Positions 49,260 through 61,791 are shown, numbered from the stretch's first letter. The stretch: 64,000 bases of DNA from Warburgia ugandensis (GCA_035236585.1 CP141130.1:29151501-29215500); one strand, 5' to 3'. Numbers and translations are program-made. The notes: generated by a model from the sequence alone, not told the origin.

Positions 49260-50530
49260 CTAGCCAATTATGTATGCTAGCATAAGAATACTACAACATT
49301 AGATAGGTGAATATATGCAAATATGCCCTTGCTATATCTTGCTAAAAGATTAAAATAAATGGTCATTAATATAGGAGTCAAAGAAACTATTTTTCCTGTG
49401 GCCAAGGTGGCAACTGCAACAAAAGTGTCAAGACATATAAAGTCCCTTAAAACTGGGCAAAACAAACTTGCTTGACACATAGTGAGGAACCTAGCTAGGA
49501 AGGTGTCATCAGAAATTCTGGGAGGATTTTCATTCTTAACAAGTTTGTACTTCAAGGTGGAAGATTAGTGACTATTGAAATTCCACTTCCCCAAGAGGTT
49601 ATCTTTCCTCTATTCTCCAACTTGTTCTTCCATGCACGGAAAGAAGTAGTTCATTAAAGTTCAAAATTGAAGGCACTTGCCAACCCTACCATCATTTATT
49701 CCCATAAGCTTGCCAAAGGTGATATACAATTCTTGAGTTACTTGATAAAAATCACATCTAGACTTACCTCCAAAAAATATCTATAACTGAAAATTGTTGG
49801 GATTTTGTACATCATAAGCATTCTCACAAATAGGCCATTTCTAATTCTTGAAGGATAGTGCCAAATTCACTGTATGGCCCATGAAAAGTATTAATGTGTG
49901 GACATCGTAGGTCCACAAGCAATCTCAAGATTTTAGTATCTCTGGGATAAATGCCCTAAGTTACTTGGACAGTAGAGAAGGTCTTGGTTCTCCTCAAAAC
50001 TCCTGCAAATCCCTTCAGAATCATAGTTTCCCATTCACTCCAACCCTTTATTGCAACATATCTACCATAGAAATGCTTGCCATTCTGCAAAAATGTTGCT
50101 TGATTTATAGTTCTATGACTTAAAGTAGGTGTAAGATTTGTCAGAAGGTCATCCCTCATATTAGGCGTCATAGCATTCACATCCACTACTTGGCCATGAA
50201 CATAAACATTGGGAGAAACCCTCACAAAATAACCTTTATGATCAACTTTAAATTTAGTGAAAAAATTTTATATCCTCATAGGGGAACATATCTAGCATGT
50301 CCTTTGAAATTGCTAAAATTTCCTAGTGATGGATCAAAACCCAACCTGATTCTTTGGCCTTAGTTTCACCTAAAAGTTGCAATGCTTCATAGTTCACCTT
50401 GCCTTCACATACAAGGTCATCTTAACATAAATATTTCTTGTAAAGGTTTACATGTACCTTCTTTGAAGTTTGCACCATTAGAAAAATTTTAGCAGAGTAT
50501 CTGCTATAAACCAAAGGAAATAAAATCAAG
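49260..50530 (-). pseudogene. Plant mobile domain (PMD) protein, transposon-type, decayed
   Basis: Minus-strand remains in domain order. Start region near 50530-50300 (KKVHVNLYKKYL then VNYEALQLLGETKAKESGW). The best preserved part is 50225-49956, ending GWSEWETMILKGFAGVLRRT. Next, at 49913-49860, is RCPHINTFHGPYSEFG, which matches the PMD hallmark 'CP.TNTFH...GE'. The last part is 49555-49277, with FLARFLTM and DTFVAVATLATGKIVSLTPI, corresponding to the later 'F..WL...' and 'A..LA.G....L.P' blocks. PMD proteins occur as plant genes and as passengers of Mutator-like and Ty3/gypsy elements. Stops between the parts show that this copy is dead. The retroelement context favours a passenger, but that is inference. 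Confidence 0.6.
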
Positions 50531-51120
50531 ATACTCATCTAACAAGTAGGGGACACTTAAGGGTCAAAATTTTTACTCGGAAGGACATGTAAATAAAGGT
50601 ACCCAAAGAGTAAGAGATTAATATAGAGGGCCATCATATGAATGCACTCAACAACTCAGACAAAGTCAAGTCTAAAACTTTAAAAAAATACGTGATGCTA
50701 ATAGGTTACTATGTTCAAAATTTTCCAAGTTACACATTGCATGCAACTTGCAAATTTTTGAAGGTGGGTGCCTGTTTGAGGGATAATTTTGTTAAATAGA
50801 CCTCTCTCTCTTCATTTACACTAAAATGCCTCATAAGGCCTACCTTTCTACCTAAAATTGGAAATAATGCTAAACATTTCATCATTTAATGTTGTTTTTG
50901 TTATTTCTCTTTTAAAGAATAGTAAAAAAATCAAATTTCCTAATATTTGGAACATAATGAAACAAGGGAGCCTAATTCAAATTATTTCAGGTCCCATATG
51001 GGACTTCCATTTAATGGTCCAAAATAAAATAAAATGGATCTCATGTGTGCTTCGCTCTTTTCTTTTCAATGCTAAGGAGTCTTTCTAAACCAAAAGGGAT
51101 GCCCTTTCATCAAACATTTA

Positions 51121-52701
51121 TGTTCTTATTTTAAAATTACTACAAGTGCACAAGTCTATTGAAATATGGATGTGCAAGTATGGGTCGATCCCACAAGGAC
51201 TCACTTTGAAGATTAGGAATGTAATCAGAATTTAACTTAAATTATTCTAACCTAGCCAAGCAATGGGAAATAGTTAAGAAGATCTAATTAACTATCAATT
51301 ACCTAAAAAGGATGTGTTAACCAGATTATTAAAGCCTAGGGATTTGGAAGAGTGATGGAGAAGAGGCTAAAACATGATACGAGTATATCAAAGAACCAAG
51401 GTTTCATGCTTGGGAGGTTCATTGTGGGAGCTATTTTTCTGCTTCAACAATTGATAGAGAAATGGGGAGATGAGGAAGGACCTTCACATGGTCTTTATTG
51501 ATTTTAAAAAAAGCTTATGATAAGGTCCCCATAGAGTTAAATAAATCCATGACACTTAGTAGAGGGAAATACAGAAAAGAATCAAGTGATGGACCCATAA
51601 TCAAGATAAGGTCTTGATGATGATGATGATATATAAGAAGCATTGATTTAGTGCAACACATGTTAAAATAACAATGATGGAATACTAACATAGAAGATGT
51701 GTTCGTTAAAATCCAAATTTACTTATTTTCTTAATTTTAATGATATGCCTAGGTTAATTAGTATGGATTGAGCATAGCTTGTATCTTTTTACTATCACAA
51801 ACTATCTAAGAATTATACTAGTTATCACTTAATTATAGATTAGTCTTTAAACTATAGAAAATACATCATTCTCTTGAAAAGAGTACTTACTATGTGTCTC
51901 AAATTATGTAACATACCCATGAAAATTGATAATTAAAAGTCCAAAATCAATTAATCCCTTGTGCATGAGTTAAAATAATGGATTAATGTGGTTTCATCCT
52001 CATGGGTTTTTATAGATTGGAGTCTTGGTTTCCCATCTTAAGAAGTCATTTCCTTTCCAATTACATCTCTTTACCATGTTACCTAGGTATTTAATGGAAG
52101 TTTTCTATAGTGTTAGTTTCTAATTAGGAAAGTACCCAAGTTCTTTCCACAACGACATGTCTTCGGTATCTTACATAATCTTTACCTCTCATCTGCCAGG
52201 ATGCTAAGACCATCTTTTCAATCCTTATCTAGCAATCCAAGCCTTGTGGACCCTTGATGTACATAATAATGAGAGAGTGTGAAACCCACATGCATAAATG
52301 TTTAGGGTGCAAATTGTGTGGATATCTTTGAAACATCTTGGAATGATATGAACATCTTCCATACTGGAAAAAGTGTTGAAACTTGAACTATTGCCTCTAG
52401 ATTTAATCTGAGTCACCCCAATTCATCTCAAATTGATCTTAGGTGTCCATTTTAATCTAAGCTTGATCGACCACTTACCTACTATGTTAGTGTGATTTTT
52501 GACGTGTGGATCAAAGCAATTGCTTAGATGATGGACGATCTTCCTTTTAGGGTTTTAAATTGCCAAAAATGTGTAAATTTATCAATTCTACCCTAATCCT
52601 ACAAAATGCCAAATAAACCCTAATTAATGATAAATTAAGTGCTTCCAAAGTTAAAAATGCAATTTCTAAGGATATTAAATGCAATAATTATGTGTATATC
52701 A
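51121..52701 (-). mobile_element. Athila-like LTR inserted in the LTR-like repeat
   Basis: On the minus strand it starts TGATATACACATAATTATTG and ends with the family end block, here seen reversed as GGGTCGATCCCACAAGGACT at about 51182-51201. It separates two halves of the repeat that are joined in copy 1, so it is an insertion. ACAT on the left and ACAT on the right may be part of a decayed 5-bp duplication. It holds a LINE remnant at 51330-51630. Confidence 0.55.
51330..51630 (+). mobile_element. Internally deleted RTE LINE remnant
   Basis: Plus-strand sequence from about 51338 reads an RT segment like that of the full LINE: RVMEKRLKHDTSISKNQ, GAIFLLQQLIEKW and, after a frame change, RKDLHMVFID and KKAYDKVPIEL. 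At about 51540 it jumps to the LINE 3' end, GATAAGGTCTTGATGATGAT at 51611-51630. About 1.1 kb of RT and tail is therefore missing between. It is 5' truncated as well. No clear target duplication was found. Confidence 0.8.
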
Positions 52702-53167
52702 ACATAAAAAAGAAAAGAAAAGAATCATGGAGAATCCAATGAACTTAGGAAATCTCCTTCTAGGTACATGGAGAACCATAAAATTTGAGAAATGAATAGG
52801 GCCCGCCTAAATTCCCTTTCCTTCTCTCTCTCTCTCATTGCAAGCCATGGGGTTGCACTCTCTCTCCCCCTTTCATTCACCTAGGTCTTTCTCTCTATCT
52901 TACTCTATCTCTCTCACTCTCATCTTCTTACTCACTCCAAACCTTTCTCTCTCGATCTCTCTATCATTCTCTCTTCTTCACTCATGCTCTCTCTATCTTT
53001 CTCCCTTCCAAATTCTCTCACTTGCACTTAATTTGTCCCTCAGTATTTTTCCAATTCTCCATGTCGCTCCTCCTTGTTTTTTATCTCTTTAACATTCTTC
53101 ATCTCTCTTCTTCAGTATCTTTCTTCCTTTTGCACTCAACTCTCTCTTGCTTTCTACCCGTCTCTTG

Positions 53168-53171
<4 letters not shown>

Positions 53172-53253
<82 letters not shown>
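53172..53253. repeat. (CT)n microsatellite, about 41 units
   Basis: CT run with one CCT interruption, at the same place as the tract in copy 1 (7987-8059). Confidence 0.95.
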
Positions 53254-53751
53254 TGTTTCTTTTCTCTCCACATTTTTCTCTCTCCCTAGTTTAGTTTGGA
53301 GTGCATATAAACCCATCCACTTCCTATTTCTCTCTCTATTTTCCTTTTCTTTCTCTCCAGGTTCTCACCCTCCTATACCTCTCCCTCATGTTTCCCTTGT
53401 CAAAAAATGATTGAGGCCCACTTGCAGCCCCCCTCCCCATCCTTCTCTTATATCCTCACCCCTAACACTTCTCACTCTACCCCAATTCCCAACACATGCT
53501 CAAAAACCCCCACACATCTCTGTCACACAGATAATCCTAAACCCCCAACAACTCTTAAAATCTTTAAATACACATCAACCTAAATGGAAAAAAGAAAAAA
53601 GGAAGAGAGAATAATAGTATAGTGAGATTCTGTCAAGAAGAAGAAAAAGTTTTCTGAGAGTTTATTTTCAAAAGTGTCACAATTCTTACTTCGAAGAGTT
53701 ACTGAAGTGGCTTTTCTTTCTCTCATCTTTTGTTTGCTCTTGATCATTATT

Positions 53752-54095
53752 TGCCTATGTGTTATTCATTTTAGGAGACATCCATTGCACTTATTTGTTC
53801 TCATTCTAGGAGACATAGAGTGATCACTTTTATGCCTATTTGTTCTTTATTCTAGGAGACATCTGGAGCATAATTATTTGCCTACTTGTTCTCCATATTA
53901 GAAGACATCTAGCTCACCTATTTGTTATCCCTTCTATGAGACATTTACTGAACCATTTTATGCATGTTTGTTCTCTATTCTAGAAGACATCCAATGCTCA
54001 ATTTTATGCCTTTATGTTCTTCATTCTAAGAGGCATCTGATGCTTGATTTTATGCATGTTTATTCTTTATTCTATGAGAAATCCAAAGCCATAAT
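53752..54095 (+). repeat. ~45-bp tandem repeat, about 8 units
   Basis: Units contain 'atttgttct..attctaggagacatc.agtgc' and a 'ttttatgcc' spacer. Copy 1 has about three. Confidence 0.75.
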
Positions 54096-54303
54096 AGCAT
54101 ACGTTCCCTCTCTTGTCTTTCCCCAAAGCTCAAATTTCTTCCAAAAAGTTGGGCCCATTAAAGGCATATAGAAGAATCACTTTTTGGACCCTAAGTCACA
54201 TAAAGAAGAAAAAGAAAAGAAAGAAATCCCTTTTATCAATTAAAATTAGGCATCATTTCGGACTCTTAATAAACAAAAATAAAAGGATAATAGATAGGCC
54301 TTA

Positions 54304-56990
54304 TGTGACAACCCCAAAACTTTTAATTCCATTTCATGTAAATTCTAACAATTTCAATTAAAATGAAATGAGAATTTGAAATCCTAGCTTTTGACTCATA
54401 GAATGTGTATTGTTGTTTTTTTCAAAAGAAACCTTCAAAACCTCAATTTTTGAATTGTTCTGGAGAATATATTTCTCACATCACCAAAATTTGATTGATT
54501 TTGAAACATGCTTGATTTTGGATCAAAACTTTGATTTTTGTAGTACAATTCATGTGAATGAGTCAATTGATCTATTTCCTCCCCATTTGAAGAGTTGATG
54601 TATGAACAGCAGGCATGTTATGAAATTTAGAAATTTATCACCACTGGATGGATGATTTGAATACTTAAAGACTTGAAAGGGAATGATGAGATTGATATGG
54701 TGATTTGAATGTTAACTTTAGCTTGAAGGTAGCTATGATTGTGAATGAATGTTCTCTATCTTTGAATGGGTGAAAACTCTATAAATTTGAAAGACATGAG
54801 CATGGGCAGCATGCTATATTTTAATTAGCTTCAAGTTGAAGGTTGAAAATAGCCCTGAATGGCCTTGAGGTTTGAGTGAAAGAACCTATTAAAATGTTGG
54901 GGGAGTCAAGGGATTTAAATTTTCACATGATAAATTAGAAAACACAAGCTTTGGATTGGCCCAAAACCCCCTTTAATTTAGAGAAAAGCTAACCCAAATT
55001 GGGTTGCAATCAATAGTGAAAAACTACTGAGTGTTCATTTTTAGATGAAAAACCCTAACTTTTCCATTATTTTAAGTGTGTTTGATCATTCATTTTCATA
55101 TTTATAGGATATATTTTCACTAAAACACTTATTTTTCATTCATCATAATTTGGTGTATTTTCAGGGTTTGATGGACAATCTAAGGTAGCTATATATTACA
55201 CCATATTGTATGATACTAATAAGACTTTTTCGGTGTTTTGTAGGTTGTTGATCATGATTCAAGTGGTTAGATCAAGCAAGCAACATTTTCGATTACTAAG
55301 AAAGCTTAGATACAAATGGATGGCTCAAACAAACTCAATATGAATATAGATGATTGAAATCAAATCCAAAAGAAATAGCTCAATTTTTAACATTTTCCAA
55401 TTACAGATGGTTGAAACATCTAAGGATTCCAAGACTAGAAGTAGATTGATGAAGATGAATGATAATCTAAATCACTTTAAAACCACCTTAGAATGTGATG
55501 CTTCAAGCATGAGTGGTCATAGATGAGGAGGCTTCATCATCCTAGAGGAGTTTCATAGATTGGGTTACCTAAAATTTTTTTTTATGCAAAATCAATAAGA
55601 TGCCCAATTTCAGCCATTTGGACATTTGAGATTAGATCTTGAGAATGGGTTGGAGATTAGAGGACTAGACTTTCTAGATGCATTCCTTGATAATCAAGTA
55701 AGGACCAGCAACAAGTTTCTAATATTTTGAAGTAAAAATTAGTATCTACAAGAATTGCTTGGTCAAGAGGATCTAATGAGACAAAATTTTAAGTAGTTTC
55801 AAAAAGGGCCTTGGATGTCATTATATAAGAGAAATGGCCGAGAACTTGTTTGTGTGTTGGGGGGGGGGGGGCGACCAACTACTTTCCATTGTCTAAAAGA
55901 AATTTTGAGGAGGTATCAATTGTTTCTACTATGAGATCCTAAGAAAAAAGGGATTGAATCACGACTGGTATGAATAGAGAAAAGAGAAGAAGAAGCAATG
56001 TAAACACTGACTGTTTGGTCTTTCTCTGAATAAACAATGCAAAATTTGTTGTTGTTTTTCATGTTTCATGAGTTCTAATCTATTTTTTATGTTGTTAGCT
56101 ATTGTATGATAATAATAAAAATCAAAATTTGATTGGAAATTTCATCATTGATTCATTAATTTTCCTCATATGCTTTTTTTTTGCTACAAGTCTATTGCTT
56201 TGATTGTTCATCTTTAATTACCATTATTTCTTCAGTTTCTTATTAATCCAAACCATTGTAAAGGTTCATTAGTTTCTCAAATACAAGCTTGAATCAATTT
56301 TTAGTAAGAATTTAATGTTTAAGTCATAGCTTTTAGTGAAAATTAGTGATAGGGTATGATGATGTGTGTACAAAAATTGCTACATTTTCACACAAAAAAG
56401 ATCAATTTTTAGTTTGTTTGATTGAAATATGTTGATTCCACTAGATTTCTAGCTATTTGACCATGTTAGATGCAAATTTTCACCACTAAATTCAACCTCA
56501 AAGAAATATAAATCATCAACTAAAGTGGTGAAGATCATTTCACACATTACTAGTTCATAGAGTGTACGTAAGAAATTTTTCCTGAAACTTCAAATTTCTA
56601 CTGTCACTACCTGATTACAACTGCATCTTTATTTATTCTTCAATTCATATATATTTTTAGTGTTTGATAGTTGGTTTTCAAGGAATTTATCATGGTATGA
56701 ATATCTGGTATATAGATATGGATTTATCTTATGTATTCAAATCTTTCTTATTGCAAGTTATGCCACAGTCACTCCCCTACTACTGATAAGTGTACAATTT
56801 CATATAAAAAGTACCCAAATTAGTTGCCCATGTGCTATAACTTATAATGTTAAATTAGGGATTTTGGCCAAAAGTTATAACACATGCATTTCTGACCTAA
56901 TAGTTTAAAAGTTTGATATTTTGTAGGTTTAGGAGCTAATCCAAAGTAAATATGTGAATGATCATAATTTGCTAGGACTTAATAAGATTT
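54304..56990 (+). mobile_element. Possible LTR region with promoter and poly(A) signals
   Basis: Starts TGTGACAACCCCAAAAC, an LTR-like opening, but no matching end or duplication was found. A strong TATATAAG lies at 55823-55830, and AATAAA at about 56030 in a 'ctctgaataaacaatg' context, spacing that fits an LTR promoter and its polyadenylation signal. A run of 13 G lies at 55859-55871, just after the TATA box. No coding frame was recognised. Confidence 0.35.
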
Positions 56991-57730
56991 TTCATCTTTG
57001 TATGTGTTGAGTAGGTAATCCAAAGTCCGAGCTTGATCAAGATAAGAATTGAAGTCATTCATGAGGTTTCCTAGTCTAACTAGGAAACCTAAGCAAGCAG
57101 TGACTAGAAATGGACCCAAGCCCAAGGCATGCATTTCCACCACCTTTGCATGAGAGCCATTCAGGCCACTTGAAAAAGGGTGATAAGCCACATGAGCTAC
57201 TTAAGCTTTGAAGCCACTTAAGCTAACAAGAAATGAGCCATTAATACAAGGAGGCGTGCCACATGGAGCCACATGATTGGAGCATCAATCCATGCAACTT
57301 TCCTATTTTAAAAGGGTGATTTTTAAGGGTTTTTAGAGATAATTGTAAAAGGTAAGATGATCACGTCTTAAGGGGCCCATCAAGATAGAAAATTCCACTT
57401 TCTTGATCTATTTCCTAACCCTAATCCACCATTCACCCTAGGGTTCCATGTTTTAACTCAAGGAAGGAGCAACTTTCCAAGAAGAGGATGCCCCTCCCTC
57501 CTTGCTTAGTTGGCAATTTCAACCGGTTTCCTAACTAGGAAAACCTAGATCTATGTCCATTCAAAGCTCATCAAACCCTAGCTTTTATGCAAAATTTTCC
57601 ATCTTTATTTCTTTCTTATTCCCTCATTCTCCCACCATCCAATCACCATCCAATTAGGAGGGTGGAGAGCCACTTACCATTCAAGGAAAAAGATGCCTCT
57701 CCCCTTCCTAATCTAGAAACCATCCAACCA

Positions 57731-57733
<3 letters not shown>

Positions 57734-57800
<67 letters not shown>
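57734..57800. repeat. (CT)n microsatellite, about 33 units
   Basis: Pure CT run; copy A has only a short pyrimidine stretch here. Confidence 0.95.
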
Positions 57801-57803
<3 letters not shown>

Positions 57804-57919
57804 TCATCCTTATTACATCATCTCCACCTAACTTTTCTCCTTCAAACTCCACCTCATCCCTAAATCTAGATCTCCACCTCTTTCTGAGATTAAACATTCA
57901 TCAAATTGGAAGCTAAAAC

Positions 57920-57920
57920 A

Positions 57921-57951
<31 letters not shown>
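57920..57951 (+). promoter_or_regulatory. TATA box expanded to a (TA)n run
   Basis: Occupies the position of the CTATAAATC box of copy A (about 20740), between the conserved 'aacatct' and 'ttccaatgtttttttctaag' words. Confidence 0.6.
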
Positions 57952-58472
57952 CCTAAGGCTTCCAATGTTTTTTTCTAAGTAGACGTGGGTGAGACACATT
58001 AAAACAAAGGTCTCCTTTGGAGCTTAGTTGCTACTAGACTTTGGAACCTTTTGCTACTTTCTTTCATTGGATATCTCGTTATTCTTGTTGTTATTTTCTC
58101 TCTAAGTCTGGTTAGTACTTTGCCATCATTGCTTTTGTTTCCTTGTCTTAGTTTTCCATTGTTTTGCTTTCTAGTTTACTCTCTTCTTTCCATCTAGCTT
58201 CTCCCATCTTCTTTGCCATTCCATTAGTTTTCTTTGTTTATTCCCTTGAGATTCAAGTTATTTCTTCTCTTGTAGTGACAACTAAGAGAATAAATAACGT
58301 GCAACCTTGAGTTTTCTCCTTGGAAAATACATTTTTCACTTTATTCCCACTATAGTTTTAGGTCAATTTCCTTGCCTTAGTTCACCTATTAGCCATATAT
58401 TCTCTTAATTCCTTTCTAGGTTTTCTTTGCATGTATCATACTTTAATTTGTGATCATTAAATTGTATTTTTT

Positions 58473-58691
58473 TATAGTTTAGATTGGGTTTTATGCATTG
58501 GAATTCAGTGCAATTTCCAGATATACTACATGTATTATGCACAAGATTTTGATGCGATTAGGTGTTGATTTAATGAAATTCTATAGTTTAGATTAGGTCT
58601 TATGCATTGGAATTCTGCACAATTTCCAGAAATACTACATCTATTATGCACAGGATTTTGGATGTAATCTGGTGTTAATTTAATGAAATTC
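58473..58691 (+). repeat. 109-bp tandem duplication in the LTR
   Basis: Units 58473-58581 and 58582-58691, each from 'tatagtttagatt' to 'taatgaaattc'. Copy A has a single unit (about 21258-21366). Confidence 0.9.
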
Positions 58692-59510
58692 ATTGAGGTT
58701 TGTTGTTATGGACTATTTCTCTTATCAATGTACTTTAGATCTAGGGTATTTCCTCCCTTGAAATTTTTGGCTTCAAATCCATTTTTATGGTTGAATTATT
58801 TGATGCTCATGAGTAGTTGAAATCTGGAATTTTTCTCTCTTTTGTGCTTTGTTTCCAACTATCTAAACATTGTTTTTTATTAAATCCTTAGGAATCCATT
58901 TACCTTTTCATGTTGTTTATTAGATCCATTGATTAATATTTGTAATATGTTACTTTAGATCCATCAATTTTGGCAATTTTTCCACCTTAGAACCATGCAC
59001 AAAGTCCATGGATCATGCACATGGTAGTAGGTCACATTCATGTTTGATTTTTGCTTAGTTTAGTTGCATAATCTTATTTTTCAAGTCGTAAATTAGTTGT
59101 TTGCTTCTTATTTTAAGTATAGAATGTTTTTTTTTAATTTTAAAAAGTTTTAGTAAGTTTTAGCTTAGGTAAGTGTTAATTTAAGAAAGTTTCTAGTTTG
59201 AGTAGTTTTCTTAAGATTAGTTGCCTAATTTGATTTATTCTAATTTAGCATTAGTTTTATTTTGTTACATGCATGTTATTTTTAATTTCACTTCTTAGTT
59301 TTAGCTTTGGTAAGTTTTCCTTCAATTCTAGTCATTAATTTCATGCATGTCTCTCTTTTATGCACATTAATTTCCTAATTCAACCAAATTAATATCTCTC
59401 TTACACGCTTTAAATAAGATCCATCCAACATACAAAATTGTGAGATTCCTCATAGAATCAACCTCACTCATGTACATCTACTACAATTGATTCATGAGCC
59501 TACACCAAGT

Positions 59511-59532
59511 TTTTATTGTCATTGCCAAGGAA
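59511..59532 (+). other. Decayed Athila-type primer binding site
   Basis: TTTTATTGTCATTGCCAAGG lies six bases after the LTR end and resembles the TTTTGGCGCCGTTGCCGGGG site typical of Athila elements, with C-to-T and G-to-A changes at most differing positions, as methylation damage would give. Confidence 0.55.
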
Positions 59533-60600
59533 TGGCAATGGATTTGTGGTTGGATCTTTATTTAAATTGTTTATCTTTAGCTGCAGTTTTAGGTTGCATT
59601 AGATTAGCATTTTTACATTGCATTTGCATATATTGCTAATTCCTCATAAATTGATTTATCTTGCTTATTTTGTGCTAGGGGAATTTGGCAATGTTGCGCC
59701 AGCGATCCTATGGTCCATAGCTTCACTAAATTTTATTGCTTTCCTAGATTAGGTTTTTATCCATTTGGGTGAACTTGAAGTGAAGTCCCATTGCTACCTT
59801 CAATTTCTTTATTTCAATTTTAAAAGGGTTGTATTAATACATGGCAAGTGTGGGGTATGGAGACCCACACTTGATCTTCATCACAAACCCCACAGCAAGT
59901 ATCTTAGTGTAGTTGCATTAGTAGAATTGCATATTCATTGGTAGTGTAATTCATATAGTTTAGGTTCATTCATCTTATTTGTTACATCTTATTTAGGGTT
60001 ATTGCATTAGATTACATCTATCTAAACTTTAGTTGGATAGCATATAGGTTGCATTAGTTTGCTTACTTGTACTTGCATTGCACATTTATTGCTTTATGGT
60101 GGATGGAACATAATGTTAATAAGGGCCTCACAGGAACCTTCATAAGATAAGGACTAAAGTTCATCACCAAATCCTTGGTCCACCAAGGAAATGAAGTCAA
60201 TTCCTTATATGCTTGCGATCCTAACCATTAATCTTAATTTAAAATCAAGTGGCAAGAGACATAGGGTTTTGAGCTCATAGGACCCTTTTTGAAAGAGACA
60301 ATCAATTGTCACCCCAATGGCTCTTGAACTTTATGCTTATAGTAGGTATCCAAAAGTCCAAGTGATTTTCTACACCTTCTATTAATAGTTGTTGAGGTCT
60401 AAATGCCTCCTTCCATGAGAATTGTATTAATCACCTTGTGCAAGACCTAACTGGTAAGAAATAATCAATTCTGGATTAAAGAAGGAGCTATAACTTTAGG
60501 TTGAAAGCTACAACCTCACATATTATCAAAAATCATCAAATCAAGCTCACTAGCATTAGGGAATTGGTTGTGCATCATTTAGAGTTAGAAGTCACATTTA
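59533..60600 (+). mobile_element. Athila-like 5' untranslated/early gag region
   Basis: Lies between the primer site and the readable gag part. No stable frame. The word 'ggcaatgttgcgccagcgatcc' near 59687 recalls a second primer-site-like sequence but is probably incidental. Confidence 0.4.
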
Positions 60601-61367
60601 TTTAGGATGCATCATATAGTTATGGCTTCTAATTAGTTTCAAAAAAGAAAGTACTCATTCATTTTATACAACAATTTATTTTGTTGTATGTAAAGTTGAA
60701 TTCAATGGCCTACGAAACAAGGGATGGAAAACCACCACTTTCATACCATCTCACTTCTAAGCCATTACATGATATGATGAGACATAGGCAAGGTATACTT
60801 CTAATCTGTCCAATGCAATTGATGGTCTATTGGTTAGTATGAAAAGTCTAATGAATAGGTTAATTACTTCTATAAAAGATACTAAGGCATATCAACAACC
60901 TCAATATGCTAATTCCAATCCTGAGTCATATCAATAACCTCAGTACAAGAATTATTATATTAGGTCATATCAATATCCTCAATACAACAATTCCCATGCC
61001 TATTTCAACCACACATATCCCACTACTTCATGGCCATCAAGCTTCACCCATAGTGGATATTATTAGGAGATAGTGGATGCACCTACTGCATTCACTTACC
61101 CTAGCAATAACAATTATTCTGAGACAAACTACCACAATTATAAGGGATAGGCTAGGCATCATGAACAACCATAGTCTTAGAATTATCAAGAAGAACCATC
61201 ATGGTGCTACCCTGCTAAACCCTACCATGATTATCAAGAATATCAGGGACAACCATTATAGTTCCAACCCAATCAATCCTTTCCCAGTACCCCAAAGACT
61301 CAGCAGTATGAACCATACAAGTTAGAACAATCATTAGCAGAGATCCAAATTTAAAATAAAAAAAAGG

Positions 61368-61372
61368 AGTTA
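61368..61372. repeat. Left target-site duplication of the solo LTR
   Basis: AGTTA, identical to 63870-63874. Confidence 0.85.
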
Positions 61373-61645
61373 TGTAATGCCCGAGCAATTTACGCTATTT
61401 TTGACAAAAATTGGACATTTTATAAGAAATAAACTGAGTTGAATGTTTGATTTTATTTAAAATAATAAACAAAGGAATTTGTGAGGAAACTTAGTACCAT
61501 TATATTCTACTTGAAAAATGGAATCCAACGCCTCAAAAATCACCCAAAACGGAGTTCGTATGAAGAAGTTACGGCCGTTTAAAGATAAGGGTATTTCTGG
61601 AATTTAAATAGAAAACGTTTAAAACGAAAAAGGACGAAAAACGCA

Positions 61646-61672
61646 GGGGGGCGTTTTGATAACGGCACCCCC
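61646..61672 (+). promoter_or_regulatory. Conserved LTR hairpin
   Basis: GGGGGGCGTT, loop TTGAT, AACG, then G and A bulges around C, and CCCCC. The CGTT/AACG inner stem is intact. Confidence 0.55.
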
Positions 61673-61782
61673 TATCGTCTTCAACCTCAAGAACCCTCCA
61701 GAAACCCTCGATCCTGATTTTTCTGGAGGATTCTGCCACCGCCAAGGGCGGCATCGCCATTGGCAGCATCGCCATAGCAGGG

Positions 61783-61791
61783 CTATAAAAG
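61783..61791 (+). promoter_or_regulatory. TATA box of the solo LTR
   Basis: GCTATAAAAGCC, 112 bp after the hairpin, followed by a pyrimidine-rich leader. Confidence 0.65.

Larger units (their letters stand above)
50773..54180 (+). mobile_element. LTR-like repeat, copy 2, interrupted by another LTR
   Basis: Begins TGTTTGAGGGATAATTTTG. Parallels copy 1 (7258-8383) through 51118, then again from about 52702 through the CT-rich leader, CT tract and ~45-bp repeats. It continues beyond the point where copy 1 is cut. The 3' end is not defined; similarity cannot be followed past about 54180. The long leucine/serine-rich frames over 52838-53614 are products of CT-rich sequence. Confidence 0.5.
57345..59504 (+). 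mobile_element. Athila-like 5' LTR, copy B
   Basis: Homologous to copy A (20192-22215) but followed by a primer-site-like sequence and gag, so it is a 5' LTR. Ends with 'cctcatagaatcaacc' and TACA at 59504. Compared with copy A it has gained a CT tract (57734-57800), a TA tract in place of the TATA box (about 57922-57951) and a 109-bp tandem duplication (58473-58691). The left limit is where similarity to copy A begins and may be further left. Confidence 0.7.

Noticed and set aside
54298-54304. CCTTA before TGTGACAACC as a 5-bp target duplication
   Set aside because: No matching CCTTA after a CA terminus was found downstream.
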